A stretch of DNA of 64,000 nucleotides. It comes from Janthinobacterium sp. TB1-E2. GTDB lineage: Bacteria > Pseudomonadota > Gammaproteobacteria > Burkholderiales > Burkholderiaceae_D. The stretch lies in assembly GCF_036885605.1 (NCBI RefSeq), contig NZ_CP142523.1, positions 4,960,001-5,024,000 of the forward strand, written 5' to 3'. Positions 37,085 to 46,954 of this stretch are shown here, piece after piece. The notes below the pieces were generated by a model. The model saw only the letters and a program-made list of their open reading frames with translations. It had not been told where the DNA came from and made no database searches. Every line of letters starts with the position of its first letter. Position 1 is the stretch's first letter. Both the position numbers and the translations under genes were made by a program.

Positions 37085-37120
37085 CTGGGGTCAGACCCGC
37101 CGGGTCTGACCCCAGTTTTT
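37085..37120 (+). terminator. lexA terminator formed by a GGGGTCAGACCC-type inverted repeat
   Basis: CTGGGGTCAGACCC (37085-37098) and GGGTCTGACCCCAG (37102-37115) are perfect inverse complements, followed by TTTTT. It starts nine bases after the lexA stop. A related, interrupted copy lies at 38455-38523. Confidence 0.85.
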
Positions 37121-37165
37121 AGTTTGCCTCACAACTGGCACATGGCCTAATCACCAACACCGCTC

Positions 37166-38407
37166 TCAGCCCTCCAACGCTCCTCGGAAATCCTCAAGCA
37201 GATCCGCCTCGTCCTCAATACCGACGGACACGCGGATCAGCGATTCGGCGATGCCCATGCTGGCGCGGCGCTCGGCACCCATCTCGTAGAAAATCGTGTG
37301 GGCGACGGGAATGACCAGGGTGCGCGTGTCGCCGAGGTTGCTGGCGGGAATGGCAAGATTGAGACGATTGAGGAAATCGAAGCAGTCGATGCCATCTTTC
37401 AGCTCAAAGCTGAACAACGAGCCATAGCTGCGGAACAAGTCGGTGGCCAGCGCATGCTGCGGGTGCGACGCCAGGCCAGGATAATGCACGGCCGCCACTC
37501 TTGGATCCGCCTGCAGCATGGTGGCCAGCGCCAAAGCGTTCGAGCAGGTGCGATCCATGCGCAAGGCCATGGTTTCCGCGCCGACGGCGATATGATGCGC
37601 AGCTTCCGGCCCCAGCGAGGCGCCGAAGTCGCGCAAAGCCTTGGCACGGATTTGCGCGATGCCCCACTGCGCGGGCGCCGCCTTCTTGTAGTTCTCGAAA
37701 ATGTTCGGATACTGCGTCCAGTCGAACACGCCCGTGTCCGTCAAGCTGCCGCCCAGGGCATTGCCGTGGCCGCCGATGGATTTCGTCAAGGCATTGACCA
37801 CCAGGCCCGCGCCCACGGCTTTCGGGCGGAACAGATATGGCGTCGTCATCGTGTTGTCGACGATGTACAAGATGCCCTTCTCATGGCACAAGTCGCCGAT
37901 TTTCTTCAGGTCAGCGATTTGCGTGCGCGGATTGGCGATGGTTTCCACAAACACGATGCGCGTGGCCGGCGTGATGGCCGCGGCCACATTGGCTACATCG
38001 GTGGCGTCGACGAACGACACGCCGATGCCCTGCCCCGTCACTGTTTGCCACAGGCTGTTGGTGTTGCCAAACAAAAAGGCCGACGACACGACATGGTCGC
38101 CCGCGCGCAGCAACGATTGCACCACGGCGCCGATGGCGCCCATGCCGGTGGCGAAGCACAAAGTCGCCACGGCGTCTTCCATCTTGTTGACCTTGTCTTC
38201 CAGCGCGGAGACGGTCGGGTTGCCTTGGCGGCCATAACGGAAGCCCGGCTCCTTGCCCTGGAACACGGACGCGAGCTGGCGCGCATCGGCGTAACCGAAG
38301 GCAACGGAAGTATGCACGGGCTTGTGCAGCGAGCCGTGTTCGATACCCTTGCGGCGGTCGTTGTGCAGGATGGTGGTGGTGAAGCCGTAGGTTTTTTTGT
38401 TGGTCAT
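37166..38407 (-). CDS. Cys/Met-metabolism PLP enzyme (cystathionine gamma-synthase family)
   Basis: A 413-residue fold-type I PLP enzyme. The PLP lysine is K209 in NALTKSIGGHGNALGG, the substrate-binding pattern FRYGRQGNPTVSALEDKV lies near residue 57, and IVDNTMTTPYLFRP near residue 182 carries the PLP Asp. Related enzymes include O-succinyl/O-acetylhomoserine sulfhydrylase, cystathionine gamma-synthase and methionine gamma-lyase; sequence alone does not settle the reaction. A sulfhydrylase role in methionine synthesis is plausible because metZ follows purF in other proteobacteria. GGGGTCAGACCC-type repeats flank it on both sides. Confidence 0.85.
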   Translation of the reverse strand: MTNKKTYGFTTTILHNDRRKGIEHGSLHKPVHTSVAFGYADARQLASVFQGKEPGFRYGRQGNPTVSALEDKVNKMEDAVATLCFATGMGAIGAVVQSLLRAGDHVVSSAFLFGNTNSLWQTVTGQGIGVSFVDATDVANVAAAITPATRIVFVETIANPRTQIADLKKIGDLCHEKGILYIVDNTMTTPYLFRPKAVGAGLVVNALTKSIGGHGNALGGSLTDTGVFDWTQYPNIFENYKKAAPAQWGIAQIRAKALRDFGASLGPEAAHHIAVGAETMALRMDRTCSNALALATMLQADPRVAAVHYPGLASHPQHALATDLFRSYGSLFSFELKDGIDCFDFLNRLNLAIPASNLGDTRTLVIPVAHTIFYEMGAERRASMGIAESLIRVSVGIEDEADLLEDFRGALEG

Positions 38408-38454
38408 GGTGGAAGTTCCAAATACTCGTCTTGCCGCTTAACCCAAGGCAAGTG

Positions 38455-38523
38455 CTGGGGTCAGTCCCTCCGGGATCGGAATGCGCACCACTGGCGCGCA
38501 TGCCCCCGACGGGTCTGACCCCA
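38455..38523. repeat. Second, interrupted GGGGTCAG(A/T)CCC inverted repeat
   Basis: TGGGGTCAGTCCC at the left and GGGTCTGACCCCA at the right are the same arms as the repeat at 37085-37115. They are separated by about 43 nt that contain a smaller hairpin (ATGCGC/GCGCAT). It lies between the PLP enzyme start and the purF terminator. Confidence 0.75.
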
Positions 38524-38547
38524 AAAAAAGCCCGGCAATAGCCGGGC
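38523..38547 (-). terminator. Rho-independent terminator after purF
   Basis: GCCCGGC (38530-38536) and GCCGGGC (38541-38547) pair around AATA. On the minus strand the stem is followed by seven T. It lies a few bases after the purF stop at 38554. Confidence 0.88.
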
Positions 38548-38553
38548 CCAGTA

Positions 38554-40077
38554 TCAAGCCTCGGTAGTAGCGAGGTTCAGGTTCAGCTGGGAACGCGGCG
38601 TATCTTCGGGCGCTGCCGCCTTCGGATGGTGGCGCGCATATTCCAGGCGGTCCAGGTATTCCTGCGACACGTCGCCCGTCACGTACACGCCATCGAAGCA
38701 CGATGCCTCGAAGTTCGTCAAGGCCGGGTTGACGTCGGCGATCGCCTGCTTCAGCGCGCCGATATCCTGGTACACGAGGTAGTCGGCCGTGATTTCGCGG
38801 CACACTTCTTCCGTCGTGCGGCCGTAGGCGATCAGCTCGTCGCGCGTCGGCATGTCGATGCCGTACACGTTCGGGTAGATCACCGGTGGCGCGGCCGAGG
38901 CGAAGATGACCTTCGTCGCGCCCGCTTCACGCGCCATCTGCACGATTTCACGGCTGGTGGTGCCGCGCACGATGGAATCGTCGACCAGCAGCACCACTTT
39001 ATCCTTGAATTCGGACGGGATCGCGTTGAGCTTCTGGCGCACGGATTTCTTGCGTGCCGCCTGGCCCGGCATGATGAAGGTACGGCCGATGTAGCGGTTC
39101 TTGATGAAGCCTTCGCGGTACTCGATGTTCAACGCCATGGCCAGCTGGATGGCGGCCGGACGCGAGGAATCGGGAATCGGCATGACCACGTCGATATGCA
39201 CGCCTGGCAATTCGGCGCGGATCTTCTCGGCCAGGTATTCGCCCATTTTCAGGCGCGTGGCGTACACGGAAGCGCCGTCGATGACGGAGTCGGGACGGGC
39301 CAGATAGACGAATTCGAACACGCACGGGTTCAGGCTGGCATTATCGGCGCACTGGGCGCTGTGCAATTTCTTGTCGGCATCGATGAAGACGGCTTCGCCG
39401 GGACCGATGTCGCGCACGAAGCGGAAGCCCATGCCTTCCAGGGCTACGGATTCGGAAGCGATCAGGTATTCGGGCCCCTGCTCCGTTTCATTGATGCCCA
39501 GGCACAGCGGACGGATGCCGTGCGGGTCGCGGAAGGCCAGCAAGCCCACGCCGGCGATTTGCGCAACGGCGGCGTAACCGCCCTTGACGCGGCGGTTCAG
39601 CACGGTAACGGCCTTGAAGATGGCTTCCGGGTCCAGGTTCAGGCCCGTCGTCGCTTCCTGGATTTCATGCGCCAGCACGTTGAGCAGCACTTCCGAATCG
39701 GAATCGGTATTGATGTGGCGGCGGTCGTTCTTGAACATTTCCAGCTTCAACTGTTCCCAGTTGGTCAGGTTGCCATTGTGCGCCAGGGTGATGCCGAACG
39801 GCGCATTCACATAGAACGGTTGTGCTTCCTCTTCGCTCGACGAACCGGCCGTCGGGTAGCGGCAATGGCCGATGCCCGTTGTGCCTTGCAGCGAACGCAT
39901 GTTGCGCGTACGGAAGACGTCACGCACGAGGCCGTTGGCTTTGTGCATGGAAAACATACTGCTGTGATTGGTCGCAATCCCTGCCGCGTCCTGACCGCGA
40001 TGTTGCAGGAGCAACAATGCATCATAGAGCAATTGATTGACAGGTTGATGGGAAACGACGCCGACGATGCCACACAT
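38554..40077 (-). CDS. purF: Amidophosphoribosyltransferase PurF
   Basis: A 507-residue enzyme that makes phosphoribosylamine from PRPP and glutamine, the first step of purine synthesis. It begins MCGIVGVVSH, so Cys2 becomes the N-terminal glutaminase nucleophile after Met removal. LLQHRGQDAAGIAT and GIGHCRYPTAGSS are glutaminase-domain motifs, and the PRPP loop is VVLLVDDSIVRGTTSREIV near residue 365. cvpA lies 38 bp upstream on the same strand, the standard cvpA-purF arrangement. A terminator follows the gene. Confidence 0.96.
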   Translation of the reverse strand: MCGIVGVVSHQPVNQLLYDALLLLQHRGQDAAGIATNHSSMFSMHKANGLVRDVFRTRNMRSLQGTTGIGHCRYPTAGSSSEEEAQPFYVNAPFGITLAHNGNLTNWEQLKLEMFKNDRRHINTDSDSEVLLNVLAHEIQEATTGLNLDPEAIFKAVTVLNRRVKGGYAAVAQIAGVGLLAFRDPHGIRPLCLGINETEQGPEYLIASESVALEGMGFRFVRDIGPGEAVFIDADKKLHSAQCADNASLNPCVFEFVYLARPDSVIDGASVYATRLKMGEYLAEKIRAELPGVHIDVVMPIPDSSRPAAIQLAMALNIEYREGFIKNRYIGRTFIMPGQAARKKSVRQKLNAIPSEFKDKVVLLVDDSIVRGTTSREIVQMAREAGATKVIFASAAPPVIYPNVYGIDMPTRDELIAYGRTTEEVCREITADYLVYQDIGALKQAIADVNPALTNFEASCFDGVYVTGDVSQEYLDRLEYARHHPKAAAPEDTPRSQLNLNLATTEA

Positions 40078-40115
40078 GGTGTGCTCCTAAACTGTGCTAC
40101 TGATTTTAAAAAAAT

Positions 40116-40604
40116 TCAAAATTTCACATGCTGCGCGTAAGCGGCAGGCAGATAAGGCTTGATGGCGCGCGCGCCCTGCTCCGCGAGCGGGCTGAACTGC
40201 GCGTTTTTCCAGAATGGCTGCTGCGGTATGGACGTCATGCCACACAAGATGACGGCGGTCAGCACGATCACAAGACCCCGCGCCACGCCGAACAGGGTGC
40301 CCAGGGTGCGGTCAGCCAGGCTCAGGCCCGTCACCTTGACGAGCGCGTCGACCGTCATGGACAGCAATCCCATCAAAATGCGCACGCCGATGAACAGCAC
40401 GACGAAAGCCAGCAACAAACGGATGGCTTCGCCAGGCACGGCTTCCGGCAGGAATTTCGCCAGGGTGGCGCCATACGCATTGGCAATGACGAACGCCACG
40501 ATCCAGCTGACCAATGACAGTATTTCCTTGACCAGGCCACGCATCATGCTGATCAGCACGGACGTCACCAGCACGAACAGCACCAGGTAATCGAAGATCG
40601 TCAC
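40116..40604 (-). CDS. cvpA: CvpA family inner membrane protein
   Basis: A 162-residue protein with four hydrophobic segments, starting MTIFDYLVLFVLVTSVLISMMRGLVKEILSLVSWI, the CvpA signature. CvpA is needed for colicin V production and envelope stress tolerance in E. coli; its biochemical role is not settled. It is co-oriented with purF downstream and the SPOR protein gene 20 bp upstream. Confidence 0.92.
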   Translation of the reverse strand: MTIFDYLVLFVLVTSVLISMMRGLVKEILSLVSWIVAFVIANAYGATLAKFLPEAVPGEAIRLLLAFVVLFIGVRILMGLLSMTVDALVKVTGLSLADRTLGTLFGVARGLVIVLTAVILCGMTSIPQQPFWKNAQFSPLAEQGARAIKPYLPAAYAQHVKF

Positions 40605-40624
40605 GCGCGTTCAGCCTTGCAACA

Positions 40625-41614
40625 TCACGCCGGTACCAGGCTGCCGCCCAGGCCCAGCTTTTGCAGCTTGGCGCGGGTCTTTTCAGCGTCTTCGCGGCTG
40701 CCGAATGGCCCCACGCGCACGCGGATGCGCTCGCCCGCCGGGCTCGAGACTTTCTGCGTGTACGACTTGATGCCCGCATCGCGCAGCTTGTCCTGCAATT
40801 CGTCGACCTTGTCCTGCGTCGCCAGGGCCGCTACCTGCACCACGAACTTGCCGCTGCCCGCGTCATGCGCCTTTTCCTGTGCTTTCTCTTGCGGCTTGCC
40901 TTCCAGAATCGCCAGCGCGCGCGCGGCATCGTCAGCCGATTGCGCCGGCTTGGCAGGCTTCGGCTCGGGCTTGGTTTCCGGCTTTACTTCATGCTTGGGC
41001 TCAGGCTTGGGTTCGGGCTTGGACTCGTGTTTCGGCTCGGGCTTGGTTTCGTGTTTCGGTTCAGGTTTCGGCTCCACCTTGACCGGCTTCGGTTCAGGCT
41101 TGGGCTCGGGTTTCGGTTCCACATAGGTCGGCTTGACCGGTGCAGGCTGGGCGGCCGCCAGCACGGGCGCCGGTGTCGGTGCAGGAGTCGGCTTGGCCGC
41201 AGGCGGCAACGGCGCGTCGACGATTTCCTCGGACTGGTCCAGGCCATTCGATGCGGCCTGGGCCGGGACAGCCGGCACGGGCGCCGGTGCAGGCGCGACG
41301 GCCTTTTCCTTCGACGGAATGTCGATGGCGATATCGTTGAACGGCGCCTTCGGCTCGGAGTCGAGCAGCATCGGCAAGCCGACAGCCACGCCCAGGGCCA
41401 GGGCAATGGCCCCGACCAGGCGGCGGCGTGCGCGCTTTTTTTCAGGCAAGACCGGGTCCGGCGCTTCCTTGCCGCCACGGCGCGATCCGCCGCCACCGGC
41501 GGTGTTGGCTGCGCGCTTGCGGGTCGGCGACTGTGCTTCGCCAGGGACATAAAAGCCGCTGTCTTCGCCAGAGGATTCTTGCTTGTTTTTAAACAGTTTC
41601 GAGAACAAGCCCAT
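40625..41614 (-). CDS. SPOR-domain cell division-type protein (DedD-like)
   Basis: A 329-residue single-pass protein. A short cytoplasmic region (MGLFSKLFKNKQESS, basic up to residue 63) leads to one membrane helix (about residues 66-82, VGAIALALGVAVGLPML). A long Pro/Glu/Lys/His repeat stretch follows (PEPKPEPK units, about residues 160-225), and a C-terminal SPOR domain (FVVQVAALATQDKVDELQDKL to the end). SPOR domains bind denuded septal peptidoglycan, so a divisome role is inferred. The placement between folC and cvpA matches dedD in gammaproteobacteria. Confidence 0.9.
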   Translation of the reverse strand: MGLFSKLFKNKQESSGEDSGFYVPGEAQSPTRKRAANTAGGGGSRRGGKEAPDPVLPEKKRARRRLVGAIALALGVAVGLPMLLDSEPKAPFNDIAIDIPSKEKAVAPAPAPVPAVPAQAASNGLDQSEEIVDAPLPPAAKPTPAPTPAPVLAAAQPAPVKPTYVEPKPEPKPEPKPVKVEPKPEPKHETKPEPKHESKPEPKPEPKHEVKPETKPEPKPAKPAQSADDAARALAILEGKPQEKAQEKAHDAGSGKFVVQVAALATQDKVDELQDKLRDAGIKSYTQKVSSPAGERIRVRVGPFGSREDAEKTRAKLQKLGLGGSLVPA

Positions 41615-41638
41615 GCGTGATTTTCAGTCGAGTGCGTT

Positions 41639-42937
41639 TCAGTGAAGTGAGGATTTTCGGGCCTTCATCACGCCGGCAACGGTGAGGAAAGAACCAAAGA
41701 CCACAATTCTATCATTCTCACCGGCCCGGCTCATTGCATTTGCAAAAGCTTGTGCCGGATCATCGAAAATAGACACAGTATGTTCGCTGCTGTCGGGCTT
41801 ATCTTCGAGCATGATCTGCACCTTGGCGGCCAGCTCCGAAGCCGTGGCCGCGCGCGGCGAAGGCAATCCCGTCAGGCACCAGTGGTCGACGTGTTCGCTC
41901 ATCGCGGCCAATACGCCATCGATATCCTTGTCCTGCATGGAGCCAAACACGGCATAGGTGTACGGGTGGAAACCCATATTGCCGAGGTTCTGGTTCAGCG
42001 CCGACGCCGCGTGGGGATTGTGCGCCACGTCGAGGATCACGCTGGGGCGGCCAGGCAAGACCTGGAAGCGGCCCGGCAGTTCCACCGTCACGAGGCCCGT
42101 GCGCACTTCCTGCGCGCCCACTGGCAGTTTCAGCTTCAGCACTTCCAGCGCGGCCAGCACGGCCGTCGCATTGAGGATCTGGTTGGCGCCGCGCAAGCTT
42201 GGATACGCGAGCGAATTGCGGCGCTGCTCGCGTCCGCCGTAGTTCCACTGCTGCTTGTCGCCCGAATAATTGAAATCGCGGCCCATCAGCCACAGGTCGG
42301 CGCCGATGGCTTCGGCATGGTCGATCAACGATTGCGGCGGCACGGGGTCGCTGCAGATGGCCGCCTTGCCAGGACGGAAGATGCCGGCCTTTTCAAAGCC
42401 GATCGCTTCGCGCGTGTCGCCCAGGTAATCCGTGTGGTCGATATCGACGCTGGTGACGATGGCGACATCCGCGTCGATCACGTTGACGGCGTCGAGGCGC
42501 CCGCCCAGGCCCACTTCCAGGATGGCCACGTCCAGCTTCGCCTGCGACAGCAGGTGCAAAATCGCCAGGGTGGTGAATTCGAAATACGTGAGCGGCGTGT
42601 CGCCGCGCACGGCTTCAACGGCATTGAAGCTGGCGACAATCTGCTCATCGCTGGCCATCTCGCCCAGCACGCGGGCGCGTTCGTTAAAATCGAGAAAATG
42701 CGGCTTGATGTACAGCCCCACTTTGTAGCCGGCACGCAACAGTACCGATTCCAGCATGGCACAGGTGGAACCCTTGCCATTCGTGCCCGCCACCATGATC
42801 ACGGGGCAAGTAAAAGCCAGCTGCATGCGCGCCTTGACGGCTTGCACGCGGTCCAGGCCCATGTTGATCTGGGTTTCCGAATGGCGGGTTTCCAGCATGG
42901 CGAGCCAGTCCGGCAAGGTGGTGGGGAGGTTTTGCAT
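41639..42937 (-). CDS. folC: Bifunctional dihydrofolate synthase/folylpolyglutamate synthase
   Basis: A 432-residue Mur-ligase-like enzyme adding glutamate to dihydropteroate and folates. The P-loop is MVAGTNGKGSTCAML near residue 48, FTTLAILHLLSQAKLDVAILEVGLGGRLDAVN near residue 125 is the FolC signature, and VTSVDIDHTDYLGDT follows. The C-terminal domain carries LDVAHNPHAA. It is downstream of accD (101 bp gap) and upstream of the SPOR gene, the conserved accD-folC-dedD-cvpA-purF order. Confidence 0.95.
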   Translation of the reverse strand: MQNLPTTLPDWLAMLETRHSETQINMGLDRVQAVKARMQLAFTCPVIMVAGTNGKGSTCAMLESVLLRAGYKVGLYIKPHFLDFNERARVLGEMASDEQIVASFNAVEAVRGDTPLTYFEFTTLAILHLLSQAKLDVAILEVGLGGRLDAVNVIDADVAIVTSVDIDHTDYLGDTREAIGFEKAGIFRPGKAAICSDPVPPQSLIDHAEAIGADLWLMGRDFNYSGDKQQWNYGGREQRRNSLAYPSLRGANQILNATAVLAALEVLKLKLPVGAQEVRTGLVTVELPGRFQVLPGRPSVILDVAHNPHAASALNQNLGNMGFHPYTYAVFGSMQDKDIDGVLAAMSEHVDHWCLTGLPSPRAATASELAAKVQIMLEDKPDSSEHTVSIFDDPAQAFANAMSRAGENDRIVVFGSFLTVAGVMKARKSSLH

Positions 42938-43038
42938 GGGAGACTTCTTGATGAGGAGACAGTGCGCGAGGCGCGGAGACGGTGTTGCGTGGCAACCGGG
43001 CGGGTCCGCAGGACACCGCCCGGCCTGATACTTTGGCG

Positions 43039-43911
43039 TTACGCCAGGACTTCCACAGCCTGGTTTTGCAACAAGGCCAGCAGACGGGCGATTTCTTCGC
43101 GCATCTTGCGGCGGTCGACGATCATGTCGACGGCGCCCTTGGTGACGAGGAACTCGGCGCGCTGGAAGCCTTCCGGCAGTTTTTCTCGCACGGTGTTTTC
43201 AATCACGCGCGGGCCGGCAAAGCCGATCAGCGCTTTCGGTTCGGCGATCACGACGTCGCCCATGAAGGCGAACGAGGCGGACACGCCGCCCATGGTCGGG
43301 TCGGTCAGCACGCTGATGAATGGCAATTTCTTTTCGGACAGCTTGGTCAGCATGGCCGTGGTTTTTGCCATCTGCATCAGGGACAGCAAGCCTTCCTGCA
43401 TGCGCGCGCCACCGGTGGCGGTGATGCAAATGAACGGCACTTTCTGTTCCAGCGCGATTTGCGCACCGCGCACGAAGCGCTCGCCCACGACGGAGCCCAT
43501 GGAGCCGCCCATGAATTCGAATTCGAAGCACGCCACGACCACCGGCAGGCTCATGATGGCGCCGCCCATGACGACCATCGCATCCGTCTCGCCCGTCGCT
43601 TCCATGGCGGACTTCAGGCGGTCCGGGTATTTCTTGCTGTCCTTGAATTTCAAGGTATCGACGGGCAGGATTTCCTGGCCGATTTCATAGCGGCCGCCCG
43701 CGTCGAGCAGGCTGTCGAGGCGTTCACGCGCGCGGATGCGCATGTGATGGTCGCATTTCGGGCACACGTGCAGATTCGATTCCAGGTCCGTACGGTACAG
43801 CACGGCTTCGCACGACGGGCACTTGACCCACAGGCCTTCCGGCATGGTCTTGCGCGCGGCAGCATCAGAACGCTGGATGCGCGGTGGCAGCAGTTTTTCC
43901 AACCAACTCAT
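43039..43911 (-). CDS. accD: Acetyl-CoA carboxylase carboxyltransferase subunit beta
   Basis: A 290-residue subunit of the carboxyltransferase that makes malonyl-CoA with AccA. The zinc ribbon has C31, C34, C50 and C53 (CPSC and CPKC). The crotonase-like core contains [22 protein letters not shown] and [12 protein letters not shown]. The ATG at 43911 ([14 protein letters not shown]) matches family starts; the longer frame to 43995 is discounted. It lies 198 bp after trpA on the same strand, as in many beta- and gammaproteobacteria. Confidence 0.96.
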   Translation of the reverse strand: MSWLEKLLPPRIQRSDAAARKTMPEGLWVKCPSCEAVLYRTDLESNLHVCPKCDHHMRIRARERLDSLLDAGGRYEIGQEILPVDTLKFKDSKKYPDRLKSAMEATGETDAMVVMGGAIMSLPVVVACFEFEFMGGSMGSVVGERFVRGAQIALEQKVPFICITATGGARMQEGLLSLMQMAKTTAMLTKLSEKKLPFISVLTDPTMGGVSASFAFMGDVVIAEPKALIGFAGPRVIENTVREKLPEGFQRAEFLVTKGAVDMIVDRRKMREEIARLLALLQNQAVEVLA

Positions 43912-44109
43912 ATTTTCTCCTTGGGCCCTTGTAGGGGTAGCGTCGGTGGACGCCCCCGGCAGACGGTAAACGGCGACACCCCCATAGGGCGCCACCAGAA
44001 ATTTTATCTATTGCACAATTACAGGCAAATCAGTGGCCGAAGTGTAGCCGTTTATCGCCGGGCTGTCGAACTTTGCCGCCAACGCATCTTGCGTAAACAG
44101 CAAGCTTGC

Positions 44110-44907
44110 TCAGGCGTCCAGTGCGGCGCGGATGCCTGCCGTGAAGCTGCGCACGGCGTCGACGGCGCCGCCCTCCGGGGCATTTTCAATTTCCTGGATG
44201 ATGCGGCTGCCGATCACTACGGCATCGGCCACCTTGGCAACGGCCTTGGCCGTGGCGCCATCGCGGATGCCGAAGCCCACGCCGATAGGTAATTTTACAT
44301 GCTGGCGGATGGCGGCGAGGCGCTCGGCCACCTGTTCCGTATCAATGTTGCCGGCGCCCGTGACGCCCTTGAGCGACACATAATAGCTGAAGCCGCCGCC
44401 GACCTTGGCCACTTGCGCGATGCGCTCTTCCGTCGAAGTCGGTGCCAGCAGGAAAATCAGGTCGAGGCCAGCTTCGCGCATGGCGCCGGCAAATTCCTCG
44501 CACTCTTCCGGCGGATAATCGACGACGATGGCGCCGTCGGCGCCGGCCGCTTGTGCCGCTGCAATGAACGCGGCGCTGCCGATGCGCTCGATGGGGTTCG
44601 CATAGCCCATCAGCACCACGGGCGTCGTCTGGTTCGTCTCGCGGAACTGGCGCACATAGCCGAACACGTCGTGGATGCCGACATTGAATTTCAGGGCCCG
44701 TTCGCAGGCGCGCTGGATGACGGGGCCTTCGGCCATGGGGTCGGAAAACGGCACGCCCAGTTCCAGCACATCGGCGCCGCCCTCGACGAGCGCGTGCATC
44801 AGCGGCACGGTGGCGTCGGGGCCGGGGTCGCCGGCGGTGATGAAGGTGACCAGGCCGGTCTTGTTGTTCGATTTTAAAGTGGCGAAGGTGGTGGCGATAC
44901 GGGACAT
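44110..44907 (-). CDS. trpA: Tryptophan synthase alpha subunit
   Basis: A 265-residue TIM barrel that cleaves indole-3-glycerol phosphate and channels indole to TrpB. Catalytic E49 is present in [11 protein letters not shown]. The second catalytic acid, Asp60 in Salmonella, aligns with Glu60 here (SDPMAEGP), a conservative change of a key residue. The phosphate-binding GVGFGIRDG lies near residue 210. It follows trpB by 85 bp. Confidence 0.95.
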   Translation of the reverse strand: MSRIATTFATLKSNNKTGLVTFITAGDPGPDATVPLMHALVEGGADVLELGVPFSDPMAEGPVIQRACERALKFNVGIHDVFGYVRQFRETNQTTPVVLMGYANPIERIGSAAFIAAAQAAGADGAIVVDYPPEECEEFAGAMREAGLDLIFLLAPTSTEERIAQVAKVGGGFSYYVSLKGVTGAGNIDTEQVAERLAAIRQHVKLPIGVGFGIRDGATAKAVAKVADAVVIGSRIIQEIENAPEGGAVDAVRSFTAGIRAALDA

Positions 44908-44992
44908 GGGATGCTTTCTTTATCGGTGGAGAGTGTCGGATTACGCGCTTGCGCGCTAATCCGACCTACGCAATACTGGGGTTGTCAGTTAT

Positions 44993-46243
44993 TTAACTGA
45001 AATTCAATCCCATGCGTTCCGCCACGGTATGCATGTCCTTGTCGCCACGGCCCGACAGGTTGGCCAGCACGATCTGGTCTTTCGGCAAGGTGGCCGCCAG
45101 CTTGGCCGCGTAGGCCAGCGCGTGCGACGATTCCAGGGCCGGGATGATGCCTTCAATATGACAGCAGTCGTGGAAAGCCTGCAGCGCTTCGTCATCGGTG
45201 ATCGACACGTATTGCGCGCGGCCCGAGTCTTTCAGCCACGCATGTTCCGGTCCCACGCCCGGATAGTCGAGGCCGGCCGAGACGGAATGCGTCTCGATGA
45301 TCTGGCCGTTTTCATCCTGTAGCAGATAGGTGCGGTTGCCATGCAGAACACCCGGGAAGCCTGCCGTCAGCGAGGCCGAGTGCTTGCCCGTATCGAGGCC
45401 TTCGCCGGCCGCTTCCACGCCGATCAGTTTTACATCTTTCTGGTCGATGTACGGGTAAAAGATGCCCATGGCGTTCGAGCCGCCGCCGATGCAGGCCAGC
45501 ACGTAGTCAGGCTGGCGGCCCGTCATTTCCGGCATCTGCACCAAGCATTCCTCGCCGATCACGGACTGGAAGTCGCGCACCATCATCGGATACGGATGGG
45601 GACCGGCCACGGTGCCGATGATGTAAAAGGTGTTTTCAATGTTGGTGACCCAGTCGCGCATGGCTTCGTTCAGCGCATCCTTGAGGGTCTTGGAGCCCGA
45701 TTCGACGGGCACGACGGTCGCGCCCAGCAGTTTCATCCGGTACACGTTCTGCGCCTGGCGCTTGACGTCTTCGCTGCCCATGTAGACCACGCATTCGAGG
45801 CCGAAGCGGGCGCAGATGGTGGCCGTGGCCACGCCATGCTGTCCGGCGCCCGTCTCGGCGATGATGCGCGGCTTGCCCATGCGCTTGGCCAGCAGGGCCT
45901 GGCCGATCACGTTGTTGATCTTGTGCGCACCCGTGTGGTTCAAGTCTTCGCGCTTGAAATAGATCTGCGCGCCGCCGGCCAGCTCGGACCAGCGCTTGGC
46001 GTGGTAGATCGGCGACGGACGGCCGACGAAGTGCTTGAGCTCGTAGCGGAATTCTTCGAGGAATTCCGGGTCGGCGCTGTAGCGCGCGTAGGCGTCTTTC
46101 AGCTCGGCCAGCGCATGCGTGAGCGTTTCGGCAACAAAGGAGCCGCCGTAGGGGCCGAAGTGGCCGCGCAGGTCGGGAAACGGGTAATCGGTGGCGTGGA
46201 ACAATGCGGCGGCTGCGCCGGGCGCTGTGGTGTGGTCATTCAT
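44993..46243 (-). CDS. trpB: Tryptophan synthase beta subunit
   Basis: A 416-residue PLP enzyme that condenses indole with serine. The PLP lysine is K108 in [12 protein letters not shown], and the phosphate-binding loop [10 protein letters not shown] lies near residue 250. The ATG at 46243 was chosen because family members start shortly before [13 protein letters not shown]; it overlaps the trpF stop by eight bases, so trpF and trpB are coupled. Confidence 0.96.
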   Translation of the reverse strand: MNDHTTAPGAAAALFHATDYPFPDLRGHFGPYGGSFVAETLTHALAELKDAYARYSADPEFLEEFRYELKHFVGRPSPIYHAKRWSELAGGAQIYFKREDLNHTGAHKINNVIGQALLAKRMGKPRIIAETGAGQHGVATATICARFGLECVVYMGSEDVKRQAQNVYRMKLLGATVVPVESGSKTLKDALNEAMRDWVTNIENTFYIIGTVAGPHPYPMMVRDFQSVIGEECLVQMPEMTGRQPDYVLACIGGGSNAMGIFYPYIDQKDVKLIGVEAAGEGLDTGKHSASLTAGFPGVLHGNRTYLLQDENGQIIETHSVSAGLDYPGVGPEHAWLKDSGRAQYVSITDDEALQAFHDCCHIEGIIPALESSHALAYAAKLAATLPKDQIVLANLSGRGDKDMHTVAERMGLNFS

Positions 46244-46919
46244 GGTTGTTTCCTCTGGCAATGATGGCATCGGCATCCTGCACCGCGGCGATAAACGCGC
46301 GGACTCGGGATGCGTCCTTGATGCCCTTGGACGCTTCGACACCACTGCTGATGTCGACGGCGTAAGGGCGCACGCGCACCACTGCGTCAGTCGCGTTTTG
46401 TACGCTCAAGCCACCACTTAAAACGACCCGAGGCGCGAGTTCTTTTGGAATGAGGGACCAATCAAATACCTTTCCTGCACCGCCATAGGCATCCACATAG
46501 GTGTCCAGCAAGAGGCTGGCAAACAAGGGACTGGCGGCGCGATAGCGCTGTTCGTATTCTAGCAAATCTTCAAAGCTGGTGTCGGGTTTGACGCGGAACA
46601 CTTGCGTAAACGGCGTATTCACGGCCGCGGCCAGCGCGGCGCTGTGTTCGGGCGTCTCGTCGCCATGGAATTGCAGCATCGATAAGGGCGCAACGGCCCT
46701 GGTCGCCCGCACCTCGTCCACGCTGGCATTGACGAACAGGCCCACCGCCGTCACGTAGGGCGGCATGGTCGCGATCAGGGCAGCTGCCTGTTCGGGCGTC
46801 ACATAGCGGGGACTCTGCGGATAAAACACGAAGCCGATGGCGTCGGCGCCCGCCGCCACGACAGCGTGGATGTCTTCGACTCTGGTCAGGCCGCAGATCT
46901 TGATGCGTGTGCGTGGCAT
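46236..46919 (-). CDS. trpF: Phosphoribosylanthranilate isomerase
   Basis: A 227-residue TIM-barrel isomerase in tryptophan synthesis. It starts [34 protein letters not shown]; the Cys in KICGLT is the general base and the Asp in [16 protein letters not shown] the general acid. It overlaps trpB by eight bases and follows truA by 35 bp. No trpE, trpG, trpC or trpD occurs in the window, so the pathway is split between loci. Confidence 0.95.
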   Translation of the reverse strand: MPRTRIKICGLTRVEDIHAVVAAGADAIGFVFYPQSPRYVTPEQAAALIATMPPYVTAVGLFVNASVDEVRATRAVAPLSMLQFHGDETPEHSAALAAAVNTPFTQVFRVKPDTSFEDLLEYEQRYRAASPLFASLLLDTYVDAYGGAGKVFDWSLIPKELAPRVVLSGGLSVQNATDAVVRVRPYAVDISSGVEASKGIKDASRVRAFIAAVQDADAIIARGNNHE

Positions 46920-46954
46920 GGCTTTTCCTTGAAGTTATTGCTTGAAGTAAAACG

